From: Skeletonema tropicum
Lineage: Eukaryota > Bacillariophyta > Thalassiosirophyceae > Thalassiosirales > Thalassiosiraceae
Direction: 5' to 3'
DNA: 64,000 nt
NCBI GenBank assembly: GCA_037178625.1
Contig: CM074133.1
Location: 992,001 to 1,056,000, forward strand
The notes under the pieces are model-generated. The model made no database searches, was not told the origin of the DNA, and worked only from the letters and a program-made list of their open reading frames with translations. Positions within the stretch are counted from its first letter, which is position 1; each line of letters opens with the position of its first letter. The translations under genes were made by a program, and so were the position numbers. Shown here one piece after another: positions 20,315-32,055 of this stretch.

Positions 20315-20858
20315 TTAGGTACTTGTCAATTGAGCCTTGTCCTTGTTGTCTTTGTAGGTTGGTTTCGCTTGGAGTTTAGAGCCGCATTCGCATTTCTGGA
20401 ATGGGCAATAGCGTTTCTCGATGGACGAGTGTTCCCTGTGAGGAGCGATCACAGATTTTCCATGTGCAGGATTACCTTGGTGAACGTGATTATGTGAAGT
20501 GCCACCTGCAGCGTTCTTATTCGGCCCGTGTACTGGATTACCTTGGGAAGCGTTGATCTTTGGAAGGTGATGATGGTGATGGAAGATGCCGATGCCGGGC
20601 TGAGGTTGCACCCGAGAGCAGATCCATGAAGTGGTTAGGGAGACCTGAGGGTTTGAGGGCAAGAGGTGGGGGCATATGTGTTTGAGCAATGATGAGAGTT
20701 GTTCGTGGGTCAAGTGAACGTCTCGAGAGGGTGGATGTCGAATCCTGCAATGCGTTGCGAGTGATCAGAAGCTTGATGCTCTTGGGGGTTTGATGCATGT
20801 CTTCATCTAGTCGGGATGGCTGGGCATTTGTTGAAGGGGGGAGGGGGCAAGAACTCAT
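20315..20858 (-). pseudogene. Possible retroelement Gag-like remnant
   Basis: Two overlapping minus-strand frames. One carries a histidine run (FHHHHHLP), two similar segments QGNPVHG and QGNPAHG, and a cysteine cluster (CPFQKCECGSK). This composition and the neighbouring repeat field suggest a decayed structural gene, but there is no diagnostic motif. Low confidence. Confidence 0.25.
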
Positions 20859-21186
20859 CGGTGTCTCATTCTTCGGAATGAATATGGTCTTCCGCCAGGC
20901 AAGGGATATCTCAGAGATATTAAGAGCTTAGCTGGTTGCTGCAGATGCTCTGAATGGGAGTCGGGTTTGTATTGTTCCGACTTCCTTATCTGACTTCTCT
21001 ATACCCGTGGAATGTGTGTGCCAAGTGTCGCAGCACTTTGATGATATGTATGGAGACGACTGAAAGCCTTATCAGTGTCAAGTTTGATGCATGGGACTCG
21101 CTGGCGAGGGTTTTTGAAGCGTACAGCGTGAATTTCGTGGAGGTGACTCGAGAGAGGGCCAAGCCGTATTGTGTAGTTGTGAGTTA

Positions 21187-21420
21187 GTCGTCGATTGTAC
21201 GTTGGTTCATGCCTAGGCCGGACTTCTTTCTAGCAGAAAGATTGTATTTGAGGCGATTCTTGGGGATGGCGTTCCCATGTTCGTCCATTCATATTTGGTG
21301 GATGAGTCGTACAGGTAGGACTTCAGCGTGCTTGAGCTTGAGTTTCCCAAGACAATCGGGAGTGACGGCGATAGAGAAACAGCTCTTGATGTCGTCCAAG
21401 AGAAGTTGAGTGTCGATTGG
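21187..21420 (-). pseudogene. Retroelement fragment upstream of a reverse transcriptase, copy 2
   Basis: In the minus direction this segment repeats 21832-22066 at about 90% identity. The conserved translation is TPDCxGKLKLKHAEVLPV then RLIHQIxMDEHGNAIPKNRL. The GNxIPKxRLxHxLS pattern resembles the sequence just before the first reverse transcriptase motif in some algal retroelements. Frames are broken. No catalytic motif follows. Confidence 0.35.
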
Positions 21421-21831
21421 GATGGCTTCGTTGGTTGGAGTTTGAGTTGTCAAACAAGAGTTTGAGTTGTTGGATCCTAATCTCCTCGGAGATCTCGGAT
21501 AGTGGGTAGTTCACACCAACACCATTGGAGACGCTGTCTTTTAGGTCGTGGAAGCACGGGTGGTGTTGGACGCAGTTTGGATCCCATAGGTAGATGGGAG
21601 AATCTAACTGATTGGATTGTTGATTCGAAATCGTAGTCGAAAGACGCAATGATGTATGAGTTTTGAGTAGCAGCTGTCTGGCTTGAGCATGAGCATGAGA
21701 TGGCTTTTACCAGGGGTGGGATACAAGTAGATGCCGCGACTTCCGGACCAATCGCTGAAATGTGATGTGAATGATTTGTGGTTGTTATTGACCAATGGAT
21801 TTGACCCTGGAAAGGGGTGTCCAGACGGGAG

Positions 21832-22066
21832 TTGGTCGACGATTGTACGTTGGTTCATGACTAGGTCGGACTTCTTTCTGACAGAAAGATTGTGTTTGAG
21901 GCGATTCTTGGGGATGGCGTTCCCATGTTCGTCCATGCATATTTGGTGGATGAGTCATACAGGTAGGACTTCAGCGTGCTTGAGCTTGAGTTTCCCAACA
22001 CAATCGGGAGTAACGACGATAGAGAAATCGTTCTTGAAATCGTCCAAGGTCCAAGAGAAGTTTAGT
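21832..22066 (-). pseudogene. Retroelement fragment upstream of a reverse transcriptase, copy 1
   Basis: Homologous to 21187-21420. Here the minus frames read FSWTLDDFKNDFSIVVTPDC, KLKHAEVLPV and MDEHGNAIPKNRLKHNLSVR, followed by NQRTIVDQLP and then unrelated repeat sequence. The duplication arose together with part of the flanking repeat field. Confidence 0.35.
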
Positions 22067-22215
22067 GTCGATTTTGGGTTGGCTTCATCTGTGAGAGCTG
22101 TTTCCTGGTTTGCTTGTTTGAGTTGTTGAATCCTAATCTCCTTGGGAATCTCGGATAACCATTGGAGACTATCTCTTGTTTGAGGAACCCGCAATTCGGA
22201 TCCCATAGACAGATA

Positions 22216-23640
22216 GGTGACTCCATGTGATTGGATTGATGATTCGATATCGTAGTTGAAAGACACAATGATGTTTGAGTTGTGCGTTGCAGCTGTCTCT
22301 GACAGTGACTACTCGAGCATAATAGGGCTTTTACCAGGAGTGGGATGAGTAGATGCCGCGACTTCCCGAATGGTTTTGTAAGATCCGGACGAATCAGCCT
22401 CAAGGGTGGGATGGGATGTGGATGGTTGTGGATAGATGGATGACTCCATGTGATTGGATTGCTGATTCGATATCGTAGTCGAAAGACGCAATGATGATTG
22501 AGTTGTGTATTGCAGCTGTCTAGCTCGAGAGGTTGGGATGGGATGTGGATGATTGTGGAAGATGGATGACTGCATGTGATTGGATTGCTGAGTCGATGTC
22601 GTAGTCGAAAGACGCAATGATGATTGAGTCGTGTATTGCAGCTGTCTAGCTCGTGAGGTTGGGATGGGATGTGGATGATTGTGGATAGATATGTGACTCC
22701 ATGTGATTGGGTTGCTGATTCTGTATCGTAGTCGAAGGACGCAATGATGATTGAGTTGGTATTGCAGCTGTCTCAGACAATGATTGTGAATAGATGGGTG
22801 ACTCCAAGTCCAAGTGATTGGATTGCTGATTCGATGTCGTAGTCGAAAGACGCAATGATGTTTGAGTTGGTATTGCAGCTGTCTAGCTCGTGAGGTTGGG
22901 ATGGGATGTGGATGATTGTGGATTGATATGTGACTCCATGTGATTGGATTGCTGATTCGATATTATAGTTGAAAGACGCTATGATGTTTGAGTTGTGCGT
23001 TGCAGCTGTCTCAGACAATGATTGTGAATAGATGGGTGACTCCAAGTCCAAGTGATTGGGTTGCTGATTCGATATCGTAGTCGAAAGACGCAATGATGAT
23101 TGAGTTGTGTATTGCAGCTGTCTCGGACAGCTCGAGGTGTGATGGGATGTGGATTGTGGATGATTGTGGATTGATATGTGACTCCATGTGATTGGGTTGC
23201 TGATTCTGTATCGTAGTCGAAAGACGCAATGATGATTGAGTTGTGTCATGCAGCTGTCTTAGACAATGATTGTGAATAGATGGGTGACTCCAAGTCCAAG
23301 TGATTGGATTGCTGATTCGATGTCGTAGTCGAAAGACGCAATGATGTTTGAGTCGTGTATTGCAGCTGTCTAGCTCGAGAGGTTAGGATGGGATGTGGAT
23401 GATTGTGGATAGATAGGTGACTCCATGTGATTGGATTGCTGATTCTGTATTGTAGTCGAAAGACGCTATGATGTTTGAGTTGTGCGTTGCTGTCTCAGAC
23501 AATGATTGTGAATAGATGGGTGACTCCAAGTCCAAGTGATTGGATTGCTGATTCGATATCGTAGTCGAAAGACGCAATGATGTTTGAGTTGTGTATTGCA
23601 GCTGTCTCAGACAGCTCGAACATGATTGGGCTTTTACCAG
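22216..23640. repeat. Degenerate tandem repeat array, about 11 units of 105-140 bp
   Basis: Each unit contains ATTGGATTGCTGATTCGA, CGTAGTCGAAAGACGCAATG and GTATTGCAGCTGTCT, with variable connectors (GATGTGGATGATTGTGG, ACTCCAAGTCCAAGTGATTG). One diverged further unit lies near 21606. On the minus strand the unit keeps short frames (NIIASFDYDIESAIQS), which switch phase between units. It looks like an expanded and decayed piece of a repetitive coding region. Confidence 0.7.
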
Positions 23641-23750
23641 AAAAGTGGGACAAGTAGATGCCGCAACTTCCCGAATGGTTTTGTGAGATCCAGATGAATC
23701 GGCCGCTAGGGTGGGATGGGATGCGAATGATTGTGGTTGTTAGTAACCAA

Positions 23751-24280
23751 GAGGATTTGACCCTAGGGGATCGGAATGGTAATAGGGATTGCCTATTTGT
23801 GTGTTGGGCTCTCGCCTGGGGCAATGAGACTAAGACTCCCTTGGGGAGGTTGTCATTCAGCCACGTAGTGGTTTGAGAGACAGTTGGATGAGGATTTGAC
23901 CCTGAAAAGGGGATCCGAATGGTAATAGGGATTGCCTATTTGTGTGTTGGGCCCTGTAAGCCGGTACACGTGCTCTCGCCTGGGGCAATGAGACTAAGAC
24001 TCCCGTGGGGAGGTTGTCATTCAGCCACGTAGTGGTTTGAGAGACAGTGTGGTGAGGATTTGACCCTGAAAGGGGGATCCGAATGGTAATAGGGATCGCC
24101 TATTTGTGTGTTGGGCCCTGTAAGCCGGTACACGTGCTCTCGCCTGGGGCAATGAGACTAAGACTCCCGTGGGGAGGTTGTCATTCAGCCACGGAGTGGT
24201 TTGAGAGACAGTTGGATGAGGATTTGACCCTGAAAAAGGGGATCCGAAGGTAATAGGGATTGCCTGTTTGTGTGTCGAGT
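23751..24280. repeat. Tandem repeat of 164 bp, about 3.4 copies
   Basis: Units start with GAGGATTTGACCCT at 23751, 23890, 24054 and 24218. The first unit lacks about 25 bp (GGGCCCTGTAAGCCGGTACACG region). Each contains CTCTCGCCTGGGGCAATGAG and TTCAGCCACGTAGTGGTTTG. Confidence 0.75.
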
Positions 24281-24624
24281 GGGGCTTGATCGATGTTGCT
24301 TGTACCAGTTTCGAAGAACTGGTGAATTTGGTGGGTCTCTTTGGCGAATCGTGGGCAAGGTGGTCGTTTGGAATGTTCGAGGAAGCGGGTAGTCTTGGAT
24401 TGATCTTGATCGGTCAATTGTGAGATCTTGAAGATCTCTTTTGCGAGGTTCTCATGACGGATTTGATCCGGTTTCGGGGAGATGGTGTCAAGGAACGAAG
24501 TCGTGTGATGTAGATCCATATTGTCATTGGTGTTGTTTTCGAGGGAAAAGATTTTTGGAGATCCTTCCGAAATCGTTGTTGTTGTTGCTGTTGTTGTTGC
24601 TGTTGTTGTTGTTGGTAGACATTT
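24181..24624 (-). pseudogene. Open frame of unknown function with a CAA/ACA repeat start
   Basis: The minus frame from about 24624 reads a threonine-rich run, then SEGSPKIFSLENNTNDNMD and MDLHHTTSFLDTISPKPDQI, and runs into the 164-bp repeats, ending at 24181. The trinucleotide run at about 24577-24616 gives polyasparagine in another frame starting at ATG 24625. The composition looks coding. It may be the N-terminus of the retroelement whose remains fill 20-24 kb. No family is recognised. Confidence 0.3.
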
Positions 24625-24639
24625 CTAAATGAGATTGAA

Positions 24640-25428
24640 AGTTTAATGCTTGTATTGATTCAGTTGATTCGGGTAGTCCTCTTTTCGAAGCAACTGACAT
24701 TGTCGTATGATTGGAGAGCTATTGCTTTGCTGAGTAGTTCTTGACGAACAATGAGGGCGACCAAGAGAGAGCCAAGAGGGAGAGCCGAGCGTTCGACGCC
24801 GATCTTTGTTGCTCCCTGTGCTCCCTTGGCGCGCCAGATCTCCAATCGAGACTCCTCACTAATCGGAACAACAGGGAATAGCTAAGTATCTCTCTAGTTG
24901 AAAGTTAGTTATAGTACCAGTAGTGATGTTATTTAGGTAAAAGTGTCTATCTAACACTGGTTTACTGTTACGTAGAAGTTGCAAGGGCCCGCGCCGCGAG
25001 GAGGATCGAGGACAAGTACACGCACATCGACACGAATGTATACGAAGTTGAAACACAAAAGGAAATGTATGTAGATGTGTTTAGTAACATCCGATGTCCG
25101 CCATCAAAACAAAGCAGGCTGGCATAGCACATCATAAGAGACGGATTATAGACCGATTGTGATACCAAAATGGTTAGTCCTATTGTACATCTATCACGTC
25201 ATCTTAACTTAATTGATCAACTAATTATTTACCTCAGTTACGACGAGGCTGTTGCTTTCCTCTTCCTCGACGAAAGACGTAATTCTTTAGACCATGTACT
25301 GACTGACCAAGTGCCATGACCCTCTTTGAAAAGAGAGATGGATGCTCCTGCTTCAAGCAGCTTTGGCAGCTTCTAAGGAGTCACTGATGATCTGCGATGA
25401 TGGAGCGCTGGGAAACGGCACAAATAAC
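24640..25428. other. No gene seen
   Basis: Mixed sequence between the repeat field and the recombinase remnant. Open frames are under 70 codons and lack motifs. Confidence 0.3.
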
Positions 25429-25989
25429 TCAAGCGAAGAGCATCAACACTGATGGGTCGGCCTTGCAATTCCACTGTGTCACCGAACTCGCCCAAATTAG
25501 GATCCCACCCGGTGTTCCTTCTTCTATCGCCCACATAGCTATGTCCGAATAGAGATCAATTCCAATCGGGTCCGCCTCCTTCTCCTCAATTTGGTTGTTT
25601 TGTTTTGCAACGGTTTTCTCTCGTTTCATGCTTTCAATGTAGGCATTCATTTCATCACGACACTCTTGACTTACATGAGAGCCCCCGGAGTACTCTGAGC
25701 ACTTCAATATCGCATCATGGTATTTTCTGATATGCGAAAATCCATACTGTTTCGTTTTGGCTTCATCTTTCCACTTCTTTCAATGGCTGCAAAATGCCGT
25801 CATAGGCTCGCTAATCAAGCGATCGTAATGAAAGTCCCGTTTTGCTTTGTGGTAAAAGCGAGATGGATCGGCTTTCATTTCCGGAGGTAAGTTGTACACA
25901 ACTTCTCTGTAGTAGTCGGGCATATGTTTTTCGAAATAATCTATTGTTTCCTCGATTCGATTCCTATATTCAGGGAGATGTTTTATCAC
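25429..25989 (-). pseudogene. Crypton-like tyrosine recombinase remnant
   Basis: The minus frame from 25989 reads MIKHLPEYRNRIEETIDYFE, YREVVYNLPPEMKADPSRFY and FHYDRLISEPMTAF, then breaks. A second frame gives FSHIRKYHDAI, KCSEYSGGSHVSQECRDEMN, EEKEADPIGIDLYSDI and SVTQWNC. The text resembles, from memory, a family of tyrosine recombinase-like proteins common in diatom and oomycete genomes (Crypton type), where the second part continues MARPISVDALG. A one-base shift after WNC puts ARPISVDAL in another frame. The catalytic C-terminal half is absent. At least two frame breaks are present. Confidence 0.45.
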
Positions 25990-26473
25990 ATGGCGTCTAG
26001 TCTCAAGTACTGCGGCTTCTTGATCTGCACTTAAACGAAAAGAAGACGCGCCGGTGGATACGCAGCGTCTGGCGCAGCCGTTTGATGCCGCTCTCTTCGT
26101 CGACGAGCAGCCATAACCAACCCAGACGTGATGTTGTTGTTGGTATGCGTTGTTGGGCTTATTTGTTGCTGATATTCTTATTATTGCTGTACAACTACCC
26201 TTTACTACGTCATCTTATCATGATGTAGCATGTTGATGTTGGCGTTGAGGGGAGTAGCGCCATCTGATGTGGGGCTTTAGGTTATTTCTGTGCTACTTAC
26301 GGTAAACTACGTGTCACGTGTCACTGGTATTTTGAATTCTGGCCCGTGTCATGATGCCGCTGTTGGGAATGCTTGGCTTTCTTGTCGGAAAAATGAGAAT
26401 GACTGTAGCTCTTTTGTTAGCACTCTCCGCACTCTCTGGCTCAGAATTAGATAGTCGGTTCTCATTTTCTCAA
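25990..26473. other. No gene seen
   Basis: Follows the recombinase remnant. Contains a short frame starting at ATG 26351 (about 100 codons) that runs over the hairpin at 26474 and has no motif. Confidence 0.3.
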
Positions 26474-26516
26474 CTATCTAAATCGGACTCTCAGGCAAGG
26501 AGTCCGATTTTGATAG
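26474..26516. repeat. Hairpin with 17-bp arms
   Basis: CTATCTAAATCGGACTC is inverted, with one mismatch, around a 9-base loop. Possibly a tiny MITE or a structured RNA. Nothing supports a specific role. Confidence 0.6.
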
Positions 26517-26646
26517 TCAAAGTAACTAGCAACTGGCGGAGTTTGCGGAATTCTGACTATGTCGGCTGGACTAGAGAGAGAGTAAGTAGAGAGAGAGAGT
26601 ATTGTACTCCTGACTTATTTCATTCTCCCGAGGTTGGACGTTGGAC

Positions 26647-27427
26647 CAAGGGTAAATAAGCAGGGTTGGCGTCGTTTTGCTAAATTTCAAAATCAATTTA
26701 CCATCTCGTCAGCAAGTAGGTACTCAAATTTAGCGATCTTTCACTTGTTCCGACGTATCGCTCCTATGATCAGCAGTGATCAGAAAGCGGCATCAAATTT
26801 TCCTAATTAAAAGTTTCGTTACGACTTTGAGATCCCTATAATTGAGTCTCGCTTCCTTTCATTGAGTCTCGGTTGCCCTGCCCGATCTCCGTCATTGAAA
26901 GCTCAAATTGAACACTCTCTGCCGGCAACCATGGTCAGCGTTGCCGCCGCTGAAATAGACCAAGTTAATAACCGTAATATCGGTCGATCGGTGGCTGATC
27001 GTTACTATGGATTACTATGTCTGTGTTATCGTGCTTGGATTAAGCAGAAACGCTCCTTGCGACGTTCAATGAGCACTGTTCAGTGGGCGGCGCTCGCCGG
27101 ACGTCATCGTCTAATATTGCCTCAATGCTGCCTTCCCTCAGGGGATTTTGCAGCGGCGAGGGCTTCGACACCAACATAATAATCCATAGTAACCGTCAGC
27201 CACCAATCACCCCATGATACGGCTGTTAACTTGGTCTAATTCAGCGGCGGCAACGGTGATCATGGTTGCCGTGCCTTGAGCGGCGTGGTCAGTGCTGATC
27301 ATCCTGTTCGGACCGGCACTGACTTTCTCAATCGAACTTGCTGACGAGACGGTAACGGTACTCAGCTTTTTTACTAGGTAAAATTTTGGCGGGAACCGTC
27401 GTCGCCAACCCTGCTTATTTACCCTTG
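26647..27427. mobile_element. hAT-type foldback MITE with 8-bp target duplication
   Basis: 781 bp flanked by CGTTGGAC (26639-26646 and 27428-27435). The termini are CAAGGGTAAATAAGCAGGGT followed by TGGCG and its exact inverse. Longer subterminal arms also pair: GTTGCCGCCGCTGAA, TAGACCAAGTTAA and GTTACTATGGATTA occur on both sides, leaving a loop of about 160 bp. The 8-bp duplication and a CA-start terminus are hallmarks of hAT transposons. No transposase is encoded. Confidence 0.85.
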
Positions 27428-27577
27428 CGTTGGACGGGGGTTGAGGGTTGAGGGTGGATGGATACAACATTGACGGTTCTAATCAACAACCAGCGGATCA
27501 ATACTATTTACGTGCTTGATAAGGTTTTAGTGCAAATAAGTATTCAATTTAGATTTTCCTTCAAGATCTGCAGCAAA

Positions 27578-28579
27578 ATGTCGGGTCTTTTACGTCAGCG
27601 CCATATCCATCACAGCAATGAAACACGCAATGATGATTTCAACGATGTACAAATCACCACCATCTACAATCCAAAGTCTAAATCCGGCGTTCACAAACTT
27701 AGTCCTTTGCACTTACTTGTAGGACTTGGCTTGGTCGTAATTTTATACATACAATTCAGCTCAGAAGCCAATTCTTCAGCTTCTGAAACAAACAACAATT
27801 TGAAACTAATTACGGTTTACCCCTGGCCAGTAGCGGCTACTATTCATAACATTGAAGGACAAACAGAGTTACTGATTTCGAATGATAATCGGGAGGCAGT
27901 CGGAGCGATTAGAACAACTATTGGCATGGCGAACAGCCTAAGGCGTAAAAGAAGACCCAAGAGTATTCTGTTAAAGCTCACCAGTTTTATTGCAAGGTTG
28001 GGCAGTGAGGATAGTAACAAACCATCAGATGGTGACATTGAGTTGGAATCATATGGGGAGGTGAAAATTAGGCAATACCTCCTTGATCACGGCGAAAAGT
28101 GTAACGCAGCAATCTTCCAATATTACGGTGAGATAATTGACTCTATAATGAGTGCAGGTGACGACGATGAGAGAATAAATTCATTATGGGCACATGCTGT
28201 AAGCCTCTTCACATGGTGCCAATTTGCCAACGAGGATGCACGAGGTTACATCACACATGGCACATTATTAAAGTCGAACCAAATATTGGAAGAGAGTAGA
28301 TTGAAAGGCATTGGCATAGTTGGGGACGAAACTCCGTCATCCGACGAAATGCATTACTCTCAACTATTTGTCATTCCAAACCTAACAAGTGGTGCTGTAA
28401 GCTCGAGAGATTTGTCAATGGAAGTGCTGCAAGCGTATTCAATTCAGCCGCCATTACGTCTTTCACCGCAAAATCCACTGCTATTCGGTATTCACGTGAG
28501 AGATTTGGAGCGGTGGACTTCAGAGCGATGGTTACACAATGATGGAAGACTTGACGCTGACTGGTTACTGTTGAAATGA
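27578..28579 (+). CDS. Single-pass (type II) membrane protein of unknown function
   Basis: 333 residues from ATG 27578 (CAAAATGTC context); an in-frame ATG at 27458 is possible but lies only 31 bases after a transposon end. A short basic N-terminal tail precedes one hydrophobic segment (about residues 40-60, LHLLVGLGLVVILYIQFS) and a long soluble part, the layout of Golgi-resident enzymes. The middle contains LFTWCQFANEDARGYITHG, which faintly recalls glycosyltransferase folds, but no DxD motif is visible, so no function is claimed. The hAT element sits immediately upstream, probably within the promoter region. Confidence 0.65.
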   Translation: MSGLLRQRHIHHSNETRNDDFNDVQITTIYNPKSKSGVHKLSPLHLLVGLGLVVILYIQFSSEANSSASETNNNLKLITVYPWPVAATIHNIEGQTELLISNDNREAVGAIRTTIGMANSLRRKRRPKSILLKLTSFIARLGSEDSNKPSDGDIELESYGEVKIRQYLLDHGEKCNAAIFQYYGEIIDSIMSAGDDDERINSLWAHAVSLFTWCQFANEDARGYITHGTLLKSNQILEESRLKGIGIVGDETPSSDEMHYSQLFVIPNLTSGAVSSRDLSMEVLQAYSIQPPLRLSPQNPLLFGIHVRDLERWTSERWLHNDGRLDADWLLLK

Positions 28580-28805
28580 TCTTTTTCGAATGAAGTAAAC
28601 TAATGCTTACTTCGTGTCGCCTTGTTATTGATTTGGAATCACAAAAAAGTTGTTCAACAGATTAACGGATTATCTACATGACATTAGTTCGCACAATTAC
28701 ACATTTGCCTAAACCCTCGCACTACAAATAATGCATCCATCATTATGCTGCGTGCCTTTACTCCCATAGATCTATCCCCTTCAACTCCAGCGCTCCTTTT
28801 CTCAT

Positions 28806-31274
28806 TTAGAACCATGTAGAGTGACGATCAATCAATGCCGCGACCAGGCTTCTCTTTGGTTTCTTCTTTTTGTTATTACCGTGGCCATCCTTCTCCCCAG
28901 ACATCATACCATCCAACGCATCTACAATATCCGCGAAATCGGGACGTTTCGCAATGTCGGTATCCCAACAGCTTTTCATCAAATCAATTAAATCCGCCGG
29001 CCACTTCTTATTATTGATAACGGGACGCTCTCCTCCATGAACTACGCGGGAGTAAAATTCATCACGATTCATCCCATCGTAGGGCTTTTTGTTCGCAACC
29101 AACTCCCAAAGAATGATGCCAAATGAATACACATCAGCTTTTTGGTTGTATGCTTGACAGTCTGCTACTTCAGGTGCCATGTAGCGCAGGGAACCCGTCT
29201 CTCCACTCATTCGGTAGACATCGTTGGATATTGTTGCATTCTCGACAGTTCGTGCCAATCCAAAATCGATCAATTTCACAGTCCCATCCAATGTAAATCC
29301 TACGCAAAAGAACAAACAACAAAAGAGAAGCAGATTAATAACAATCCATATTTCGCAGCTCCACAATCATACATAAACAAACACATCAACAAATGTACAA
29401 AACTCACCAACATTATCCGGCTTCAAATCCCGATGCAACACCATAGCATTCGGTATCGCCCTCCCATGACAATACGCCAAAGCCTCCGCCAAACTCCTCG
29501 CACACTTCAAAACATCCATATAACTAATCTTCTTCTTCGCCCAGAATCGTCGTCGTCTATCACGGATACGTGTATCATATCCCAACAACTGGGTCAACGT
29601 CCCCCCATCCAATCGTTCCAACACCACAAATCGTACTCCTCGGGGGGTAAAGCCTGCTCCAATTAACTTGACAATATTCGGGTGGTCCAATCGAGAATGT
29701 ATCTCGAGCTCCCCCTCAATCTCATTAATTGCCAATGCGACATCTTGACACTCTGGCTTTAATGTTTTGACGACCACCGACTTGCCCTGCAATACAGCCG
29801 TATGTATCCAATTGTTCCCCCCATCAGTCAAATATTCGACATTGTTCAAACTCTCCCACTGGAGATTCAATTGTGCACCAGTGACGGATACAAGTCGCTG
29901 TGGTGTGGCACGGGGATCACTCCCCTGAAATGCAAGGGATCGATTGGGCAAATGATGATGATGATGATTATTGAGATGGGGGGATGGAGAACACGATTTG
30001 GATAATTTGGATCGTGCCGCTGCCGTAGCTGCCACGGCTGCCGCTGCGGACATACCCGATACACCATTCCCACTACGACCTCCCACAATCAACGGAGGTT
30101 GCTCCGAATCGACAACCATAACATCCTCCGCAAGCGAATTCACACTTGCCACCGCCACAGCCAAACTCATATGAATCAAAAACTCCACCGCAGTCGGTTT
30201 CATAATCGCCCTCCTTATCGAAAAGTATATAATGGTCACATTGACACCCGCACCAGTATGACAGACTGGTACTGCCACAGCAGTCCGCACATCACTAATA
30301 CTACATTTGAGTGCCTCGGCACCATGTCGTGTTTGGGCTGTCACCCAGACTACCTCCCCCGCCTCCTTGGCTCGTTTGCACAATGCGGGACTTAATCGAT
30401 GAGTACGTTCATTGGATCGTTCTCCATAATACACATCAACGAGTTGTTGTCGGACACTTTCATCTAACGCAGTGGCACGAACATGTGAGTGGGTAAGTTG
30501 ATGGGTTTTGGGACCGGTTCGGAGCCACATTTCGGCAATGTCAAAGTTGAGTGATTCACATGTTGTGGAGAGGAGGGATTCGACTATGGGTGTGGGTGTG
30601 GTTAGAAGGGTGGAATGATATTGTTGTTGTAGCAAAGAGGTGTGGCTGGTGTCGGTAGTGAAGGAACTTCTATTTGCAGCCGCGGGATGAGGTGGAGGAT
30701 GGGGTAGAGGGGGATGCATTTGTGCTGCATGTGTCATGTGATGTTGTTGGGATAGTCCCCCCAATGTGGGCGTTGGAGAGGGAGTATTTTGTGCATGATG
30801 CGTAGGAGGTGGAGATCCACTGATAGATGGAGTTGTACTTTCGGTGGGAGCTGGACTACCCGACGATGCTGGAGCTTGATGATTGATGTTGATTTGCCAT
30901 GGGGGAAGCCAACTGCAATTGTTCTCCCCCGCCGAATTAGCGGCAAAGGCGGCTACTTTGGCGAGGTATTCGATGGACCCGACCATCCAGGCGGAGTAGT
31001 CCACTTGGTTATTTCTATTTTGATTGGACTGCTGCTGTAGGTGGTGAGGGGGGTGTCTACTGATTTCCGCTGGAATTGTTGGCGGCGTCGGTGAAGATGA
31101 CGACGTTGATCCTCCTCGGCCATTTTTGTTGTTGCTTCTATTATTATTCGTGTCACCAGCAGCCCCTTCATCAGTGGCTGACTGTATTGTTGCCGCCGCC
31201 ATCATTTGCCGTAAATTCCCCGTCGAACTCACGGTGGGGATTTTGACATCTACGTTATCCGGGGCGGAAATCAT
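28806..31274 (-). CDS. GAF-domain protein kinase (tyrosine-kinase-like group), two exons
   Basis: Exon 1 is 31274-29408 and exon 2 is 29299-28806, with a 108-bp intron (GTGAGT...GCGTAG). The 2361-base joined frame gives 786 residues. The N-terminal ~200 residues are low-complexity (P, S, H, T). Residues ~215-355 resemble a GAF domain. The kinase domain begins near residue 470 with VVVKTLKPE (catalytic lysine ~500), then HRDLKPDN (~612), DFGLA just after the splice site, YMAPEV and DVYSFGIILWEL, ending in a basic tail. All core catalytic motifs are intact. It probably links a small-molecule or redox signal to phosphorylation; the ligand is unknown. Confidence 0.85.
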
Positions 31275-32055
31275 GGTTCAAAATTATTTTTTGTCGTCGT
31301 CGATTATCGTACTACTCTTCTCCTTCGTCGTCGCCTAGTGCCGATTGATAATTATATTATATTCTTACGCATGCAAGCATCATCTATCTCTACTGCTTTT
31401 CAGTTCTATTGAAAGGATGTCTATGGCCGGCAGCTGCATGCACGTCTCCGATTACTTCCTTGAGTTCGCTGCACGTCGATGGGTGTCAGCGTGAAGTCAA
31501 AAATGTCGTTGCCGTCAGGAGATTCGAGATAAGTTCCCACCCCCCCAGTGCAATTTCATATCCCGTGATAACAAATGACTGGGTACATAGGTGCAATTTC
31601 GTTGAGCCCATAATACAAAAATTATGACTGGCAGCTGATAACCAGTAGGGAAAGACATTTACGGTTCCCTAATACCAGCCCAGTTGAAGTTAGGTGACGT
31701 CAGCTGTCCTAGGTGCCCGAACACAACAGCAGCAAAATCTAGCAAAATGACTGGTTGGAAGACCACCTGAGCACTCTGCTGATCGAACTCTGGATGCGAA
31801 CTCTCTGTACCGCCACTTACTTTGGAATTAGTAATCAATCTAGCGGCACAGCCCCACCGCACCATCTTGCAAAGCAAGCTAGCAAGCAAGATCAAGATGA
31901 TGTTCTGTCACGATCGACGGACTTCTTCTGCCCTCGTACACTACTGACTCATAGGATAGTTTCAGTTGCATAAAATAAAAAGAGAACGCAGTTGTGCAAA
32001 ACATCTACGATTACAAAAAAGATTGCTTTTACAGCAGAGAGCTCATCGCGCCATC
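31275..32055. other. Divergent intergenic region
   Basis: About 780 bp between the divergently transcribed kinase and the plus-strand gene at 32056. It should hold both promoters. No distinctive element is seen apart from runs of T and C. Confidence 0.4.

Noticed and set aside
22216..24280. CRISPR-like regular spacing of repeats
   Set aside because: Units are over 100 bp, degenerate and contiguous, the genome is eukaryotic, and there are no unique spacers of uniform size.
29142..30500. Open frames on the plus strand antisense to the kinase gene
   Set aside because: They are shadows of the kinase coding strand with its codon bias and have no motifs.
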